Assembly: GCF_900187405.1 (NCBI RefSeq)
Contig: NZ_LT896716.1
Coordinates: forward strand, 3,658,753-3,722,752
Reading direction: 5' to 3'
Source: Geobacter sp. DSM 9736
GTDB taxonomy: Bacteria > Desulfobacterota > Desulfuromonadia > Geobacterales > Geobacteraceae
Length of the DNA: 64,000 nt
In this document: positions 1-8,500 of the stretch, in pieces
Numbering within the stretch: position 1 is the stretch's first letter
Layout: every line of letters begins with the position of its first letter
Position numbers and translations under genes: made by a program
The notes under the pieces: model-generated
Told to the model about the DNA's origin: nothing
Databases searched by the model: none
What the model saw: only the letters and a program-made list of their open reading frames with translations

Positions 1-1
1 G

Positions 2-757
2 GACACCATATATTTCGGGGATTCCGCGCGCTTCCCCTACGGTACGAAGTCCCCTGACACCATCGTCAGGTACAGCCACGAGATCGCCGCCTTTCTTTCC
101 CACCGTGACATCAAGCTCCTCGTGGTCGCCTGCAATACCGCATCTGCAATGGCGCTCGAATCTCTCAAGCAGCAGTATGACATGCCCATCGTTGGCGTGA
201 TCGAGCCGGGGGCGCGCCGGGCGGTGACGGTGACGAGAACGGGGAGGGTGGGTGTAATCGGGACGGAGGGTACAATCCGGAGCGGCGCCTACACGAAGGC
301 CATCAAGCGCATGAACCCTGAGGTCGAGGTGCTCACCCGGGCGTGCCCGCTTTTTGTTCCCCTGGCTGAAGAAGGCTGGGTCGATAATGATGTGGCGAGG
401 CTTACGGCCAACCGTTATCTTCAGGGGCTCAAGGAGGAGGGGGTCGATACGCTGGTCCTGGGCTGCACCCATTACCCGCTCCTCAAGGGGATCATTTCGG
501 AAGTGATGGGAGAAGGGGTTACGCTGGTCGATTCAGCCGAGGAGACGGCGCGCACCGTTGCCGAAATTCTTCGCGGGAGAGCGCTGCTGCGCCCTTCGGC
601 AGAGAGGGGCAATCATCACTACTTCGTAACAGACGTGCCGGCGGGCTTCATACGGATCGGTAACCGCCTCTTCGGGGGGAAGCTCGGCGATGTCTTTCAG
701 GTGAGCCTTGACGACCCTGAGCTGGCGGGAAGGGGAGCGGTGCATGAAGAGAGTTAG
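2..757 (+). CDS. murI: Glutamate racemase, 5'-truncated by the window edge
   Basis: Converts L-glutamate to D-glutamate for peptidoglycan precursors in the cytoplasm. The reading frame is open from base 2, and the visible protein starts at DTIYFGDSARFPYG, a conserved early segment of the family. Only a few tens of N-terminal residues should therefore be missing. Both catalytic cysteine regions are present: VACNTASA near the start of the visible part and LGCTHYPLL in the second half. The stop at 755-757 lies 14 bases inside the next gene, so the two are translationally close. Assignment is secure from the two cysteine motifs and full C-terminal length. Confidence 0.95.
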   Translation, partial: DTIYFGDSARFPYGTKSPDTIVRYSHEIAAFLSHRDIKLLVVACNTASAMALESLKQQYDMPIVGVIEPGARRAVTVTRTGRVGVIGTEGTIRSGAYTKAIKRMNPEVEVLTRACPLFVPLAEEGWVDNDVARLTANRYLQGLKEEGVDTLVLGCTHYPLLKGIISEVMGEGVTLVDSAEETARTVAEILRGRALLRPSAERGNHHYFVTDVPAGFIRIGNRLFGGKLGDVFQVSLDDPELAGRGAVHEES

Positions 758-1322
758 ATCGCGGCGGAAGACGACGCTCATCTTTCTTGCGTTCCTGGTC
801 TGCGCCGGCTTTCTGGGCCTGTTCATGCTGAAGCGGTACGAGACCAGGCATCCGCAGGTTCCGGCAGTTCCGGTTCCTCAACAATCGGGCAGCGTTTCCC
901 TTACACTCTTCTTCGCCGCTCCCGATGGTTCCGGCCTGATTCGCGAGGGGCGCAACGTCGAACCGTGCAGCGCTACCGCAGAGTGCATCGGACGGCTCAT
1001 CGAGGAGCTCGCAAGTGGGCCACTGGGAGAACTTGGGCCTACGATCCCGCCTAATACCGTTGCCCGTGGAGTGAACGTAGCGGGGGACATGGCGGTTATC
1101 GACCTTGAGGAGAGCTTCGTGGAGGGCCTGCCGCCGGGAAGCTCCGCGGAGATGATGGCGGCCTACTCCCTCGTCAACAGTATCGCGGTCAATTTCCCGC
1201 AGATCAGCAAGGTGCGATTATTGGTAGGTGGCAAGGGTGTAGAAACGCTGAAGGAGCATCTTGATATCCGGGAGCCTCTTTCTCCCGATTTTTCTCTGGA
1301 AAAGAACGCCGCGGCACAGTGA
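744..1322 (+). CDS. Membrane-anchored GerMN-domain protein
   Basis: 192 residues. I chose the ATG at 744 because AGGGGAG lies just upstream; an upstream in-frame start at 708 would overlap murI more deeply. Residues 1-30 are a basic stretch (MKRVRSRRK) followed by one hydrophobic segment, i.e. a signal anchor. From about residue 50 the sequence (VSLTLFFAAPDGSGLIREGR to LVGGKGVETLKEHLDIREPL) matches the GerMN domain, first named in spore germination protein GerM. In non-spore-formers this domain occurs in exported envelope proteins of unknown biochemical role. Overlap with murI and likely co-transcription suggest an envelope function, which is inference. Confidence 0.8.
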   Translation: MKRVRSRRKTTLIFLAFLVCAGFLGLFMLKRYETRHPQVPAVPVPQQSGSVSLTLFFAAPDGSGLIREGRNVEPCSATAECIGRLIEELASGPLGELGPTIPPNTVARGVNVAGDMAVIDLEESFVEGLPPGSSAEMMAAYSLVNSIAVNFPQISKVRLLVGGKGVETLKEHLDIREPLSPDFSLEKNAAAQ

Positions 1323-1397
1323 CCGATGCTGCTGCGGGATGTTCCAGGGCTGCATGTTCATCTCGGCAGCACATATTCTAAAGTGAGGACGAATTAA

Positions 1398-3809
1398 ATG
1401 ATGCGACCTTTTCTTCAGGCCCTGCAGGAGCGGGTGCTTGTTCTTGATGGTGCGATGGGGACCCTGCTTCAGGAGCGCGGGCTCGCCCCTGGGCAGTCGC
1501 CGGAAGAGCTCAACCTGACGATGCCCGATGTGGTGGGGGGGGTGCACCGAGATTACGTGGAGGCCGGGGCCGATATCATCGTTACGAACTCCTTCGGCGG
1601 AAACCGGATCAAGCTTTCCCACTATGGCCTTGAAGAGAAGGTGCGAGAGATCAATGTCCGCTCTGTCGAGATAGCACGTGCGGCTGCGGGTGACCGGGCT
1701 TACGTTGCGGCATCCATAGGTCCTACGGGGAGGTTTATGGAGCCTGTCGGAGATGCTTCCTTCGACGAGCTGTACGAGGTCTTCCACGAACAGGCCGAGG
1801 CTCTCATCGCAGCCGGGGCCGATGCTATCACTTTCGAGACCTTCCTGGACATAAAGGAGCTTCGAGCCGGCATCATAGCTGTCCGGGACATAGATCCCAC
1901 CTTTCCGATTATCGCAATGCTTACCTTCGACGATAACGGCAGAAGCGTACTGGGTACGCCGCCGGAGGCCGCTGCCATCACCCTTGAAGCGGCGGGAGCC
2001 GATGTTGTGGGTTCCAACTGCGGTCTGGGCGTGGAGGGGATCTACGAGATACTGTCGGCCATGCGCCGCGTATCGCGTCTTCCGCTTATCTCCCAGGCCA
2101 ATGCCGGACTTCCTCTTCTCGTGGATGGAAAGACGGTCTTTCCCGGTACACCGGAGGAAATGACATCGTACCACGACCGTTTTCTCGACCTGAACGTGCG
2201 AGTGATCGGCGGCTGCTGCGGGACGACACCTGCGCACATAGGGGCTATAAAGAAAAAACTTTCCGTGTGCGATCAGCGGTGGCGTTCTTGCGGGCCCCCC
2301 GACGGCGTGCTGTTTCTTTCAAGCCGCACTGCCTGGACCGCCATAGGTGGCGACAACCCGGCCGCCATTATCGGCGAACGGATCAATCCGACCGGCAAAA
2401 AGGCTTTTGCCGCGGAGCTGCGGGAGGGGAAGGTATCATATATCCGTCGCGAAGCTGTAGAACAGGTGGCAGCCGGAGCCACACTTCTGGACGTTAATGT
2501 CGGAACGCCCGGCATCGACGAACCGGAAGCCATGGAGCGCGCCGTTTTCTGTGTTTCCGGGGCCGTACCGGTCCCCCTCGTTCTCGATTCGTCGAACCCG
2601 GCGGCCCTGGAGCGTGGCCTCAAGGCTGTGGACGGGAAGGTTCTCGTCAATTCCGTTTCTGGGGAAGAGAAGAGCATTGCGCGGGTGCTGCCCCTCGTCA
2701 AAAAATATGGCGCTGCGGTGGTAGGTCTTGCCCTGGATGAAGCGGGCATACCGGAGACTGCGGAGGGACGGGTGCGCGTCGCTGAGCGCATCGTCGCTGC
2801 CGCCGAGACTCTGGGCATCGCCAGGCGAGATGTTGTCGTCGATTGTCTGACCCTCACCGTGAGCGCTGAACAGAAGAGGGCCGTGGAGACATTGTCTGCG
2901 GTGAAGGATGTGAAGGAACGCCTGGGAGTGGCTACCGTCCTGGGCGTCAGCAATATCTCCTTCGGACTTCCGAGGAGGCCGCTGGTTTCTTCCACTTTCT
3001 TCGCCATGGCTCTTGCCGCGGGTCTGGATGCCGCCATCGTCAATCCGAAGGAAGAGGCCATGATGGCGGCTTTTCGCTCCGCCATGGTTCTTCTGAACCG
3101 GGACGCCAACGCGGCAGCATACATCGAGGCATACAAGGGGAATGTGGAAGAGGTCGCTTCGGCGGTTTCAGCTGCTCCTGCCGATATTCGGGGGCGCCTC
3201 GCTTCTGCGGTAATCGGCGGTGAGCGGGAAAATGTCGTATCCCTGGTGGATGAGGCGCTGCGTGAAGGCCTTTCACCACTTCAGATCAGCAACGAGGGGC
3301 TCCTGCCGGGCCTGGAGGAGGTAGGGCGCAGGTTCGAGCGTAACATATACTTCCTTCCCCAGGTCATGCTTTCCGCCGAGACCATGCAGGCTGCCTTCGG
3401 CCGCCTCAAGCAGGAGATGCAGGGTGGAGAGATGGGGAGCGCCGGCCGCATCCTCATGGCGACCGTGGAAGGTGATATCCACGACATAGGCAAGAACATC
3501 GTCTGCACACTCCTGGAAAATCACGGGTTCGAGGTGATCGACTTGGGGAAGAACGTCTCCGCCGAACGGATAGTTGCGGAAGCCAGATCAAGGCAGGTTG
3601 ATGCCGTAGGGCTTTCCGCTCTCATGACCACGACCATGACTGAAATGGAGAATGTCATAGCACGCCTGAAGGAGCAGGGAGTGAAGACATTTACGATGGT
3701 GGGGGGCGCCGTGGTGACTCAGGAATACGCCGACAGTATCCATGCCGATCTCTACGCCAGAGATGCAATGGAAGCGGTCGCTAAAGTCAAGCGCCTTCTC
3801 GCGGGATGA
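1398..3809 (+). CDS. metH: Cobalamin-dependent methionine synthase, short form without reactivation domain
   Basis: Methylates homocysteine to methionine using methyl-tetrahydrofolate through cobalamin. At 803 residues it contains three modules in order. The homocysteine/zinc barrel is at about 1-290, with zinc ligands C208, C273 and C274 (SNCG, GGCCGTTP). The pterin-binding barrel is at about 315-570 (IIGERINPTGKK, LLDVNVGTPG). The cobalamin domain is at about 585-803, with axial H695 in DIHDIGKN. The roughly 330-residue C-terminal AdoMet reactivation domain of E. coli MetH (1,227 residues) is absent, so oxidised cobalamin would have to be rescued by another protein or the anaerobic lifestyle makes it dispensable. 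Start is ATG 1398 (or 1401) behind GAGGAC. Confidence 0.95.
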   Translation: MMRPFLQALQERVLVLDGAMGTLLQERGLAPGQSPEELNLTMPDVVGGVHRDYVEAGADIIVTNSFGGNRIKLSHYGLEEKVREINVRSVEIARAAAGDRAYVAASIGPTGRFMEPVGDASFDELYEVFHEQAEALIAAGADAITFETFLDIKELRAGIIAVRDIDPTFPIIAMLTFDDNGRSVLGTPPEAAAITLEAAGADVVGSNCGLGVEGIYEILSAMRRVSRLPLISQANAGLPLLVDGKTVFPGTPEEMTSYHDRFLDLNVRVIGGCCGTTPAHIGAIKKKLSVCDQRWRSCGPPDGVLFLSSRTAWTAIGGDNPAAIIGERINPTGKKAFAAELREGKVSYIRREAVEQVAAGATLLDVNVGTPGIDEPEAMERAVFCVSGAVPVPLVLDSSNPAALERGLKAVDGKVLVNSVSGEEKSIARVLPLVKKYGAAVVGLALDEAGIPETAEGRVRVAERIVAAAETLGIARRDVVVDCLTLTVSAEQKRAVETLSAVKDVKERLGVATVLGVSNISFGLPRRPLVSSTFFAMALAAGLDAAIVNPKEEAMMAAFRSAMVLLNRDANAAAYIEAYKGNVEEVASAVSAAPADIRGRLASAVIGGERENVVSLVDEALREGLSPLQISNEGLLPGLEEVGRRFERNIYFLPQVMLSAETMQAAFGRLKQEMQGGEMGSAGRILMATVEGDIHDIGKNIVCTLLENHGFEVIDLGKNVSAERIVAEARSRQVDAVGLSALMTTTMTEMENVIARLKEQGVKTFTMVGGAVVTQEYADSIHADLYARDAMEAVAKVKRLLAG

Positions 3810-3941
3810 CGGAGCAGGAAAAAGCCGGACTGCTTTCCTTTGCCGCTTAAGCCCGCGCCTGACGGGGTTTTACTTGTTGCAACTATTTCACCCCTGTGGT
3901 ACGGTGCAGTTACGTCATTTGGCGGGAAGCGGAGTTCCGCG

Positions 3942-4232
3942 ATGGTCGTAGGGTTCAATCACAACATAATGTACAGGGGCGAGGCCTTCCATATTCAGAC
4001 GGAGGATGGTGGTGCCGATAACCCCAGCATCGTGACCCACATATTTCGCGGCGGCAGTGTTGTCTCCTCCAAAAAGCTGAGCTACGCCGACATCGTCAAG
4101 GTCGAAAATCTGGATACGGTAGTGACCGAACTGATGAAAGACCAGCACAAGGAAATGCTCCGCAGGCTGAAAGACGGCGAATTCGATGACCGTGCGCTTC
4201 CGGAACGATCTCGCGGTACGGATCTGCCATAG
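3942..4232 (+). CDS. Conserved small protein of unknown function
   Basis: 96 residues, not assigned to a named family. I place the start at ATG 3942 because GGAG lies 7 bases upstream; an upstream start at 3840 would add 34 residues with no coding character. The sequence begins MVVGFNHNIMYRGEAFHIQTEDGG, and the mid-part (VTHIFRGGSVVSSKKLSYADIVK) looks like a compact beta-rich fold followed by a charged helix (LMKDQHKEMLRRLKDGEFDD). It has no signal peptide or membrane segment, so a cytoplasmic location is likely. It stands alone between metH and the transketolase pair. Confidence 0.6.
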   Translation: MVVGFNHNIMYRGEAFHIQTEDGGADNPSIVTHIFRGGSVVSSKKLSYADIVKVENLDTVVTELMKDQHKEMLRRLKDGEFDDRALPERSRGTDLP

Positions 4233-4320
4233 CTGCCGCCGGCTTGCCTCCTCTTCCTCCCGCCGTGATCCCGTACTTCAAACTCCGAATTTCATAAATC
4301 ACCCCTGAAAGGAAGTCGTA

Positions 4321-5145
4321 GTGAACCTCGCTATTGCCGATCTGGAAAAGAAAGCCAACAGCCTGCGCGTTTCCATCGTCAGAACCCTTCACAAATCTCA
4401 GTCCGGCCATACCGGAGGGTCCCTTTCCGCCATTGACATGGTCGCCGCCCTATATTTCCACAAAATGCGCCACAACCCGCAGAACCCGGCGTGGGAGGGG
4501 CGCGACCGGTTCGTGCTCTGCAAAGGACACGCTGCCCCCGCCCAATATGTGGCTCTGGCGGAAGCGGGTTATTTTCCGAAAGAAGACCTGATGATGCTCC
4601 GCCGGCTCGGAAGCCATCTCCAGGGGCATCCCGACAGCAAATCAACCCCGGGGGTCGACGTCTGCACCGGCTCCCTCGGCCAGGGCCTGTCGATGGCCAA
4701 TGGTATTGCGCTCGGCTTGCGGCTCGATGGGAGCGCTTCGCGAGTTTATGCACTTCTTGGGGACGGCGAACTGCAGGAGGGGCAGGTATGGGAAGCCGCC
4801 ATGGCTGCGGCGCATTACCGGCTCGACAACCTGTGCGCTCTCGTGGATCTGAACGGGCTGCAGATCGACGGGGAGGTCGCGAAAGTGATGAATGTGATGT
4901 CCGTCGCAGACAAATTCCGCGCGTTCGGGTGGAATGTCCTTGAAATCGACGGCCATGACATGGCCGCCATCGTCGAAGCTCTTGATGCAGCCGAACAGGC
5001 AGAGGGGATGCCGACCGCTGTGGTTGCCACAACCGTAAAGGGGAAGGGGGTTTCCTTTTTCGAGAACAAGGCTTCCTACCACGGAGTAGCCCCCAGTGAC
5101 GAGGAGCTACCGCGGGCACTGGCCTGCCTCGGCGTTGTCGACTAG
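4321..5145 (+). CDS. Transketolase, N-terminal (thiamine-diphosphate-binding) subunit
   Basis: 274 residues, corresponding to the first third of a full-length transketolase. Together with the next gene it transfers two-carbon units in the non-oxidative pentose phosphate pathway. Visible ThDP-domain features are GHTGGSLSAIDMVAAL, CKGHAAPAQY, TGSLGQGLS and the magnesium/ThDP motif GDGELQEGQVWEA through DLNGLQ. Start is a GTG at 4321 with AGGAAG upstream. Split transketolases are common in anaerobes and archaea. The partner subunit begins about 200 bases downstream, with a repeat element occupying most of the gap. Confidence 0.92.
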   Translation: MNLAIADLEKKANSLRVSIVRTLHKSQSGHTGGSLSAIDMVAALYFHKMRHNPQNPAWEGRDRFVLCKGHAAPAQYVALAEAGYFPKEDLMMLRRLGSHLQGHPDSKSTPGVDVCTGSLGQGLSMANGIALGLRLDGSASRVYALLGDGELQEGQVWEAAMAAAHYRLDNLCALVDLNGLQIDGEVAKVMNVMSVADKFRAFGWNVLEIDGHDMAAIVEALDAAEQAEGMPTAVVATTVKGKGVSFFENKASYHGVAPSDEELPRALACLGVVD

Positions 5146-5147
5146 AC

Positions 5148-5284
5148 GGTTGTTGAAAAGCAGCCATTTCGCCCCCGTCCTCGAAAGCCGCCGTGTGCGG
5201 CGTAGCGCTGTTTATGCCCCAGAGGGTACTACGCCTCCGTGGGCTTTCTGCGGGTGCGACGATCTAGCTATTTTTGAACAACCT
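5148..5284. repeat. Interspersed repeat element, copy 1
   Basis: A 137-base element beginning GGTTGTTGAAAA and ending TTTTTGAACAACC, so its ends are inverted repeats of each other. Inside are conserved blocks (AGCCATTTCGCC, GCCGCCGTGTG, GCGTAGCGCTG, CTGCGGGTGCGACG). The same layout recurs at 63853-63964. It begins 3 bases after the stop of the transketolase N-subunit gene. It carries no gene and is likely a small non-autonomous or REP-like repeat. Confidence 0.8.
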
Positions 5285-5348
5285 GGGCCTTCGTAATGAC
5301 TTGCGCTGCCTGCTGTGGGTTTAAGAAATTGAAAGGATGAGTTGAGTT

Positions 5349-6290
5349 ATGAGCCAGATGATTGCTACACGGGACGCTTATGGGGAAGTTCTTGCCGAGC
5401 TCGGGACGGAGAACCCCGATATCGTAGTGCTTGATGCGGACCTCTCGGGTTCAACCAAGACCGCCGTCTTTGCGAAAAAATTTCCTGAGCGTTTCTTCAA
5501 TATGGGTATAGCCGAGGCCAACATGGTAGGGACAGCGGCGGGGCTGGCTGCTGCCGGGAAGGTGCCCTTCGTTTCCACCTTTGCGATATTCGCGGCTGGG
5601 CGGGCGTGGGAGCAGATCCGCCAGTCGGTGGCCTATCCGAAAGCCAACGTGAAGATAGTTCCGACCCACGGCGGCGTGACCGTCGGCGAGGATGGCGGTT
5701 CGCACCAATCGGTGGAAGATATCGCCATCATGAGGGCAATACCCAACATGACCGTCATCGTTCCCGCGGACGGACCTGAGACGAAAGCGGCTATAAGGGC
5801 TGCTGCCCTTTACAAAGGGCCGGTGTATGTGAGGCTCGGACGAAACAAGGTCCCTTCGGTCTTTCCGGCTGACTGTTCTTTCCAGATCGGGAAGGGGTGC
5901 GAGCTGCGCGGGGGCGCCGACCTGACTTTCGTCACAACCGGGTTGATGACAGCCCAGGCGCTGAAAGCTGCCGAGCTTCTGCAGAAGGAAGGAATCTCCG
6001 CACGCGTAGTGCACCTGGGAACCGTTAAGCCTCTGGATCAGGAGCTTGTAATCCGCGCCGCCCGGGAGACCGGAGCCATCGTCACTGCCGAGGAGCATTC
6101 GGTCGTGGGCGGGCTTGGGGGGGCTGTCTCAGAGGTGCTCTGCGAGAATTTCCCTGTGCCGGTAAAGAAAGTGGGAGTAAACGACCGTTTCGGGACCTCC
6201 GGTAAAGCGGAGGAACTGCTCAAATACTTCGGACTTACCGCGGAGGATCTGGTGGAAGCGGCGCGGGAGGTCCTTGCGCGGAAAAGGTAG
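5349..6290 (+). CDS. Transketolase, C-terminal (pyrimidine and C-terminal) subunit
   Basis: 313 residues, the second half of the split transketolase. It begins with the pyrimidine-binding domain (IATRDAYGEVLAEL, VVLDADLSGSTKT, FFNMGIAEANMVGTAAGLA, THGGVTVGEDGGSHQSVED) and finishes with the transketolase C-terminal domain (FVTTGLMTAQALKAAELL, VGVNDRFGTSGKAEELL). The glutamate in IAEAN is the expected ThDP-activating residue. Start ATG 5349 follows AAAGGATGAG. The same gene order (N then C subunit) is usual for split enzymes, but here an interspersed repeat sits between them. Confidence 0.92.
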   Translation: MSQMIATRDAYGEVLAELGTENPDIVVLDADLSGSTKTAVFAKKFPERFFNMGIAEANMVGTAAGLAAAGKVPFVSTFAIFAAGRAWEQIRQSVAYPKANVKIVPTHGGVTVGEDGGSHQSVEDIAIMRAIPNMTVIVPADGPETKAAIRAAALYKGPVYVRLGRNKVPSVFPADCSFQIGKGCELRGGADLTFVTTGLMTAQALKAAELLQKEGISARVVHLGTVKPLDQELVIRAARETGAIVTAEEHSVVGGLGGAVSEVLCENFPVPVKKVGVNDRFGTSGKAEELLKYFGLTAEDLVEAAREVLARKR

Positions 6291-6296
6291 CGGGTA

Positions 6297-6878
6297 ATGA
6301 AGCCGAAGTGTCTCTTCTCAACCGCAGGATTCACCTACATCGCTGCGCTCATGATGGTGGTGGTCATGGGGATCATGCTCGGCGTGGTGGCCGAGTCGTG
6401 GCAGATGATCATGAAGCGGGAGCGTGAAGAGGAGCTTCTGTTCCGTGGCGAACAGATCCGGTATGCCATCGAGCGGTGGTACAAACCGAGACCGGGGCAA
6501 CACGTGCCGACTCCGCTGCGAAATCTTGATGACCTTGCCCAGGACCCTCGCTCTCTTTCGGTAGTGAAGTACCTGCGGAATAAACCGTCTGAAGCGGCAT
6601 CGCTGAAAGACCCGATAACCGGCAATGAGTGGGAGGTTGTAAAGAACCCCGAAGGGGGCATCATGGGCGTTCACAGCAAGAGCGAAGCGGAGCCTGTAAA
6701 GCAGAAGAACTTCCCCATTGTGAACGAGACTCTTCCCAACAACACCGTGAATCGGGATATTTACAAAAGGTTCGAAGGTAAGAAGAAGTACAGCGAATGG
6801 CAGTTCGTTTACAACCAGCTGCCGCCTGCCGGATCGGTAACCGGGCTAGACAGGCCGTTCGGCTCCGGCGCCCGATGA
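6297..6878 (+). CDS. Type II secretion/type IV pilus-like pseudopilin
   Basis: 193 residues. Residues 6-32 form a class III signal with a short basic leader, a prepilin-peptidase site at G|FTYIAALMMVVVMG and a hydrophobic helix, but without the usual Glu at mature position 5. The helix continues into a charged coiled segment (MIMKREREEELLFRGEQIRYAIERWY), typical of GspG-like pseudopilins, followed by a small globular head with DPITGNEWEVV. It starts 6 bases after the transketolase stop. Its substrate system is not encoded here, so it may serve a secretion apparatus located elsewhere. Confidence 0.75.
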   Translation: MKPKCLFSTAGFTYIAALMMVVVMGIMLGVVAESWQMIMKREREEELLFRGEQIRYAIERWYKPRPGQHVPTPLRNLDDLAQDPRSLSVVKYLRNKPSEAASLKDPITGNEWEVVKNPEGGIMGVHSKSEAEPVKQKNFPIVNETLPNNTVNRDIYKRFEGKKKYSEWQFVYNQLPPAGSVTGLDRPFGSGAR

Positions 6879-6973
6879 TACGTACCAAACTTAGCGACGG
6901 GATTTTTATGTTGCCTCATCTGCCGTTTTTCATTCACAGCATCGCCTTTCCGGCCTGATTCGACGGAGGCAGG

Positions 6974-8491
6974 TTGATTTTCAAAAGCGTTACAACCAGA
7001 GTAATCGTTATCTCCATCAGCCTGCTGGTCTTCGGCATCAGCTCCTTCACCTTCCTCAATCTCACAAGGGAAAGAACACAGCTCATCAAGTCTGCCCGGG
7101 AGAGCACAGAGCTTCTGCTGCAGACCATCGAGCGGAGCATCTACGGTTCCATGCGGATCGGGAACACCGAGGACGTTCAGCGGATACTGGAGATGGTGGG
7201 TCAGAATCACAAGCTCCAGGGGGTGCGGATCTTCCATCCTCACGGAGTCGTCCTCAAGTCCTCCAATCCGGATGAAGTGGGGAAGCCGGTGGATGACCGG
7301 GACTACAACCTCTTCATCAACAACAAGAAGGATGGAATTTTTACCGTTGCGGGGCGTGGTGACGTCATCAAGATGCTCAAGCCCATCTATAACGACGTTG
7401 CCTGTTACACCTGCCATGGCCACAAAACAAAGGTCATCGGCGTTCTCAATATCGAATATTCGCTGGCGGAAACGCGGAAACGGATGGTGGAGGCCACGAA
7501 GCTTTTCATCGTCTCCACCATTGCCATCATCTCCTTCCTTTCAATAATGATCTCCTTCGTGATGCTGAAGTTCGTACGAACACCCCTGCGGCTCATGGCG
7601 GAGAATATGGCTCGGGTGGAAAAGGGGGATTTGTCGGTCCGGATGAAGCACGAGGCCCCGGACGAGATAGGCCGCCTTATTTCCAGTTTCGACTCCATGG
7701 TGGGCCGGCTCGACACTGCGCGTAAGGAACTGGAGCAGCTTCATTTCCAGCAGATGGAGCGGGCCGACAGACTCGCTTCGGTGGGGGAGATGGCGGCGGG
7801 TATCGCCCATGAGATCAAGAACCCGCTGACCGGAATAGCTTCGGCCATTTCCATTATAAAAGACGATTTTTCCCCCGAGGACGGGCGGACGGAGATATTA
7901 AACGAAGTCCTGGAGCAGGTGAAGCGTCTCGACAAGACGGTTAACGACCTGCTCTTCTTCGGTAAGCCGACTCCCCCGGAACCTGCCTATACGAATATCA
8001 ACAGCGTTCTTAAAAAGACGCTGCTTTTCGCTGCGCAGCACCGCGGCGGCAAAAGCGTGGAGAAGCGGCTTGACCTTCAGGACGAGCTTCCTCCCGTTTA
8101 CGTGGACCCGAAGCAGATCCAGCAGGTCTTCCTCAACCTGATGCTCAATGCTCTCCAGGCGATGCAGGGCAAAGGAGTGCTGACAGTGAGGACGCGCCTG
8201 ACGGACGAGGAGGGGGCGCGATGGATCTGCGTCAGCATAGCCGACACCGGGCCCGGAATTCCTGCGCCTATTCTGGACAAGATTTTTATACCTTTTTTCA
8301 CCACCAAAGCCCAGGGGACCGGTCTCGGACTTGCCATCTGCCATAAACTGATCAAGCAGCAGGGGGGGGAGATCTCGGTGGTAAGTGAAGACGACGTTGG
8401 GACCGAATTCATCGTCAAGCTGCCTGTGGCCGTCGATCCGACCCTTCTTGCCGAAGGTAGGATTTCGGAAGTACATTACGAAGGAGCATAG
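6974..8491 (+). CDS. Membrane sensor histidine kinase with a c-type heme motif in its sensor domain
   Basis: 505 residues, read from a TTG start at 6974 behind GGAGG. Layout: transmembrane helix (about 8-30), periplasmic sensor (about 31-172), second helix (about 176-198), HAMP (about 200-250), HisKA with phospho-acceptor H279 (GIAHEIKNPLTGI), and HATPase (LNLMLNALQAM, DTGPGIP, GTGLGLAI). The periplasmic part contains one CxxCH at C144-H148 (CYTCH), so the sensor probably binds covalent heme and may read redox state or a small gas. The response regulator gene follows after 9 bases, so the pair is one system. Confidence 0.88.
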   Translation: MIFKSVTTRVIVISISLLVFGISSFTFLNLTRERTQLIKSARESTELLLQTIERSIYGSMRIGNTEDVQRILEMVGQNHKLQGVRIFHPHGVVLKSSNPDEVGKPVDDRDYNLFINNKKDGIFTVAGRGDVIKMLKPIYNDVACYTCHGHKTKVIGVLNIEYSLAETRKRMVEATKLFIVSTIAIISFLSIMISFVMLKFVRTPLRLMAENMARVEKGDLSVRMKHEAPDEIGRLISSFDSMVGRLDTARKELEQLHFQQMERADRLASVGEMAAGIAHEIKNPLTGIASAISIIKDDFSPEDGRTEILNEVLEQVKRLDKTVNDLLFFGKPTPPEPAYTNINSVLKKTLLFAAQHRGGKSVEKRLDLQDELPPVYVDPKQIQQVFLNLMLNALQAMQGKGVLTVRTRLTDEEGARWICVSIADTGPGIPAPILDKIFIPFFTTKAQGTGLGLAICHKLIKQQGGEISVVSEDDVGTEFIVKLPVAVDPTLLAEGRISEVHYEGA

Positions 8492-8500
8492 GGGACGAGT

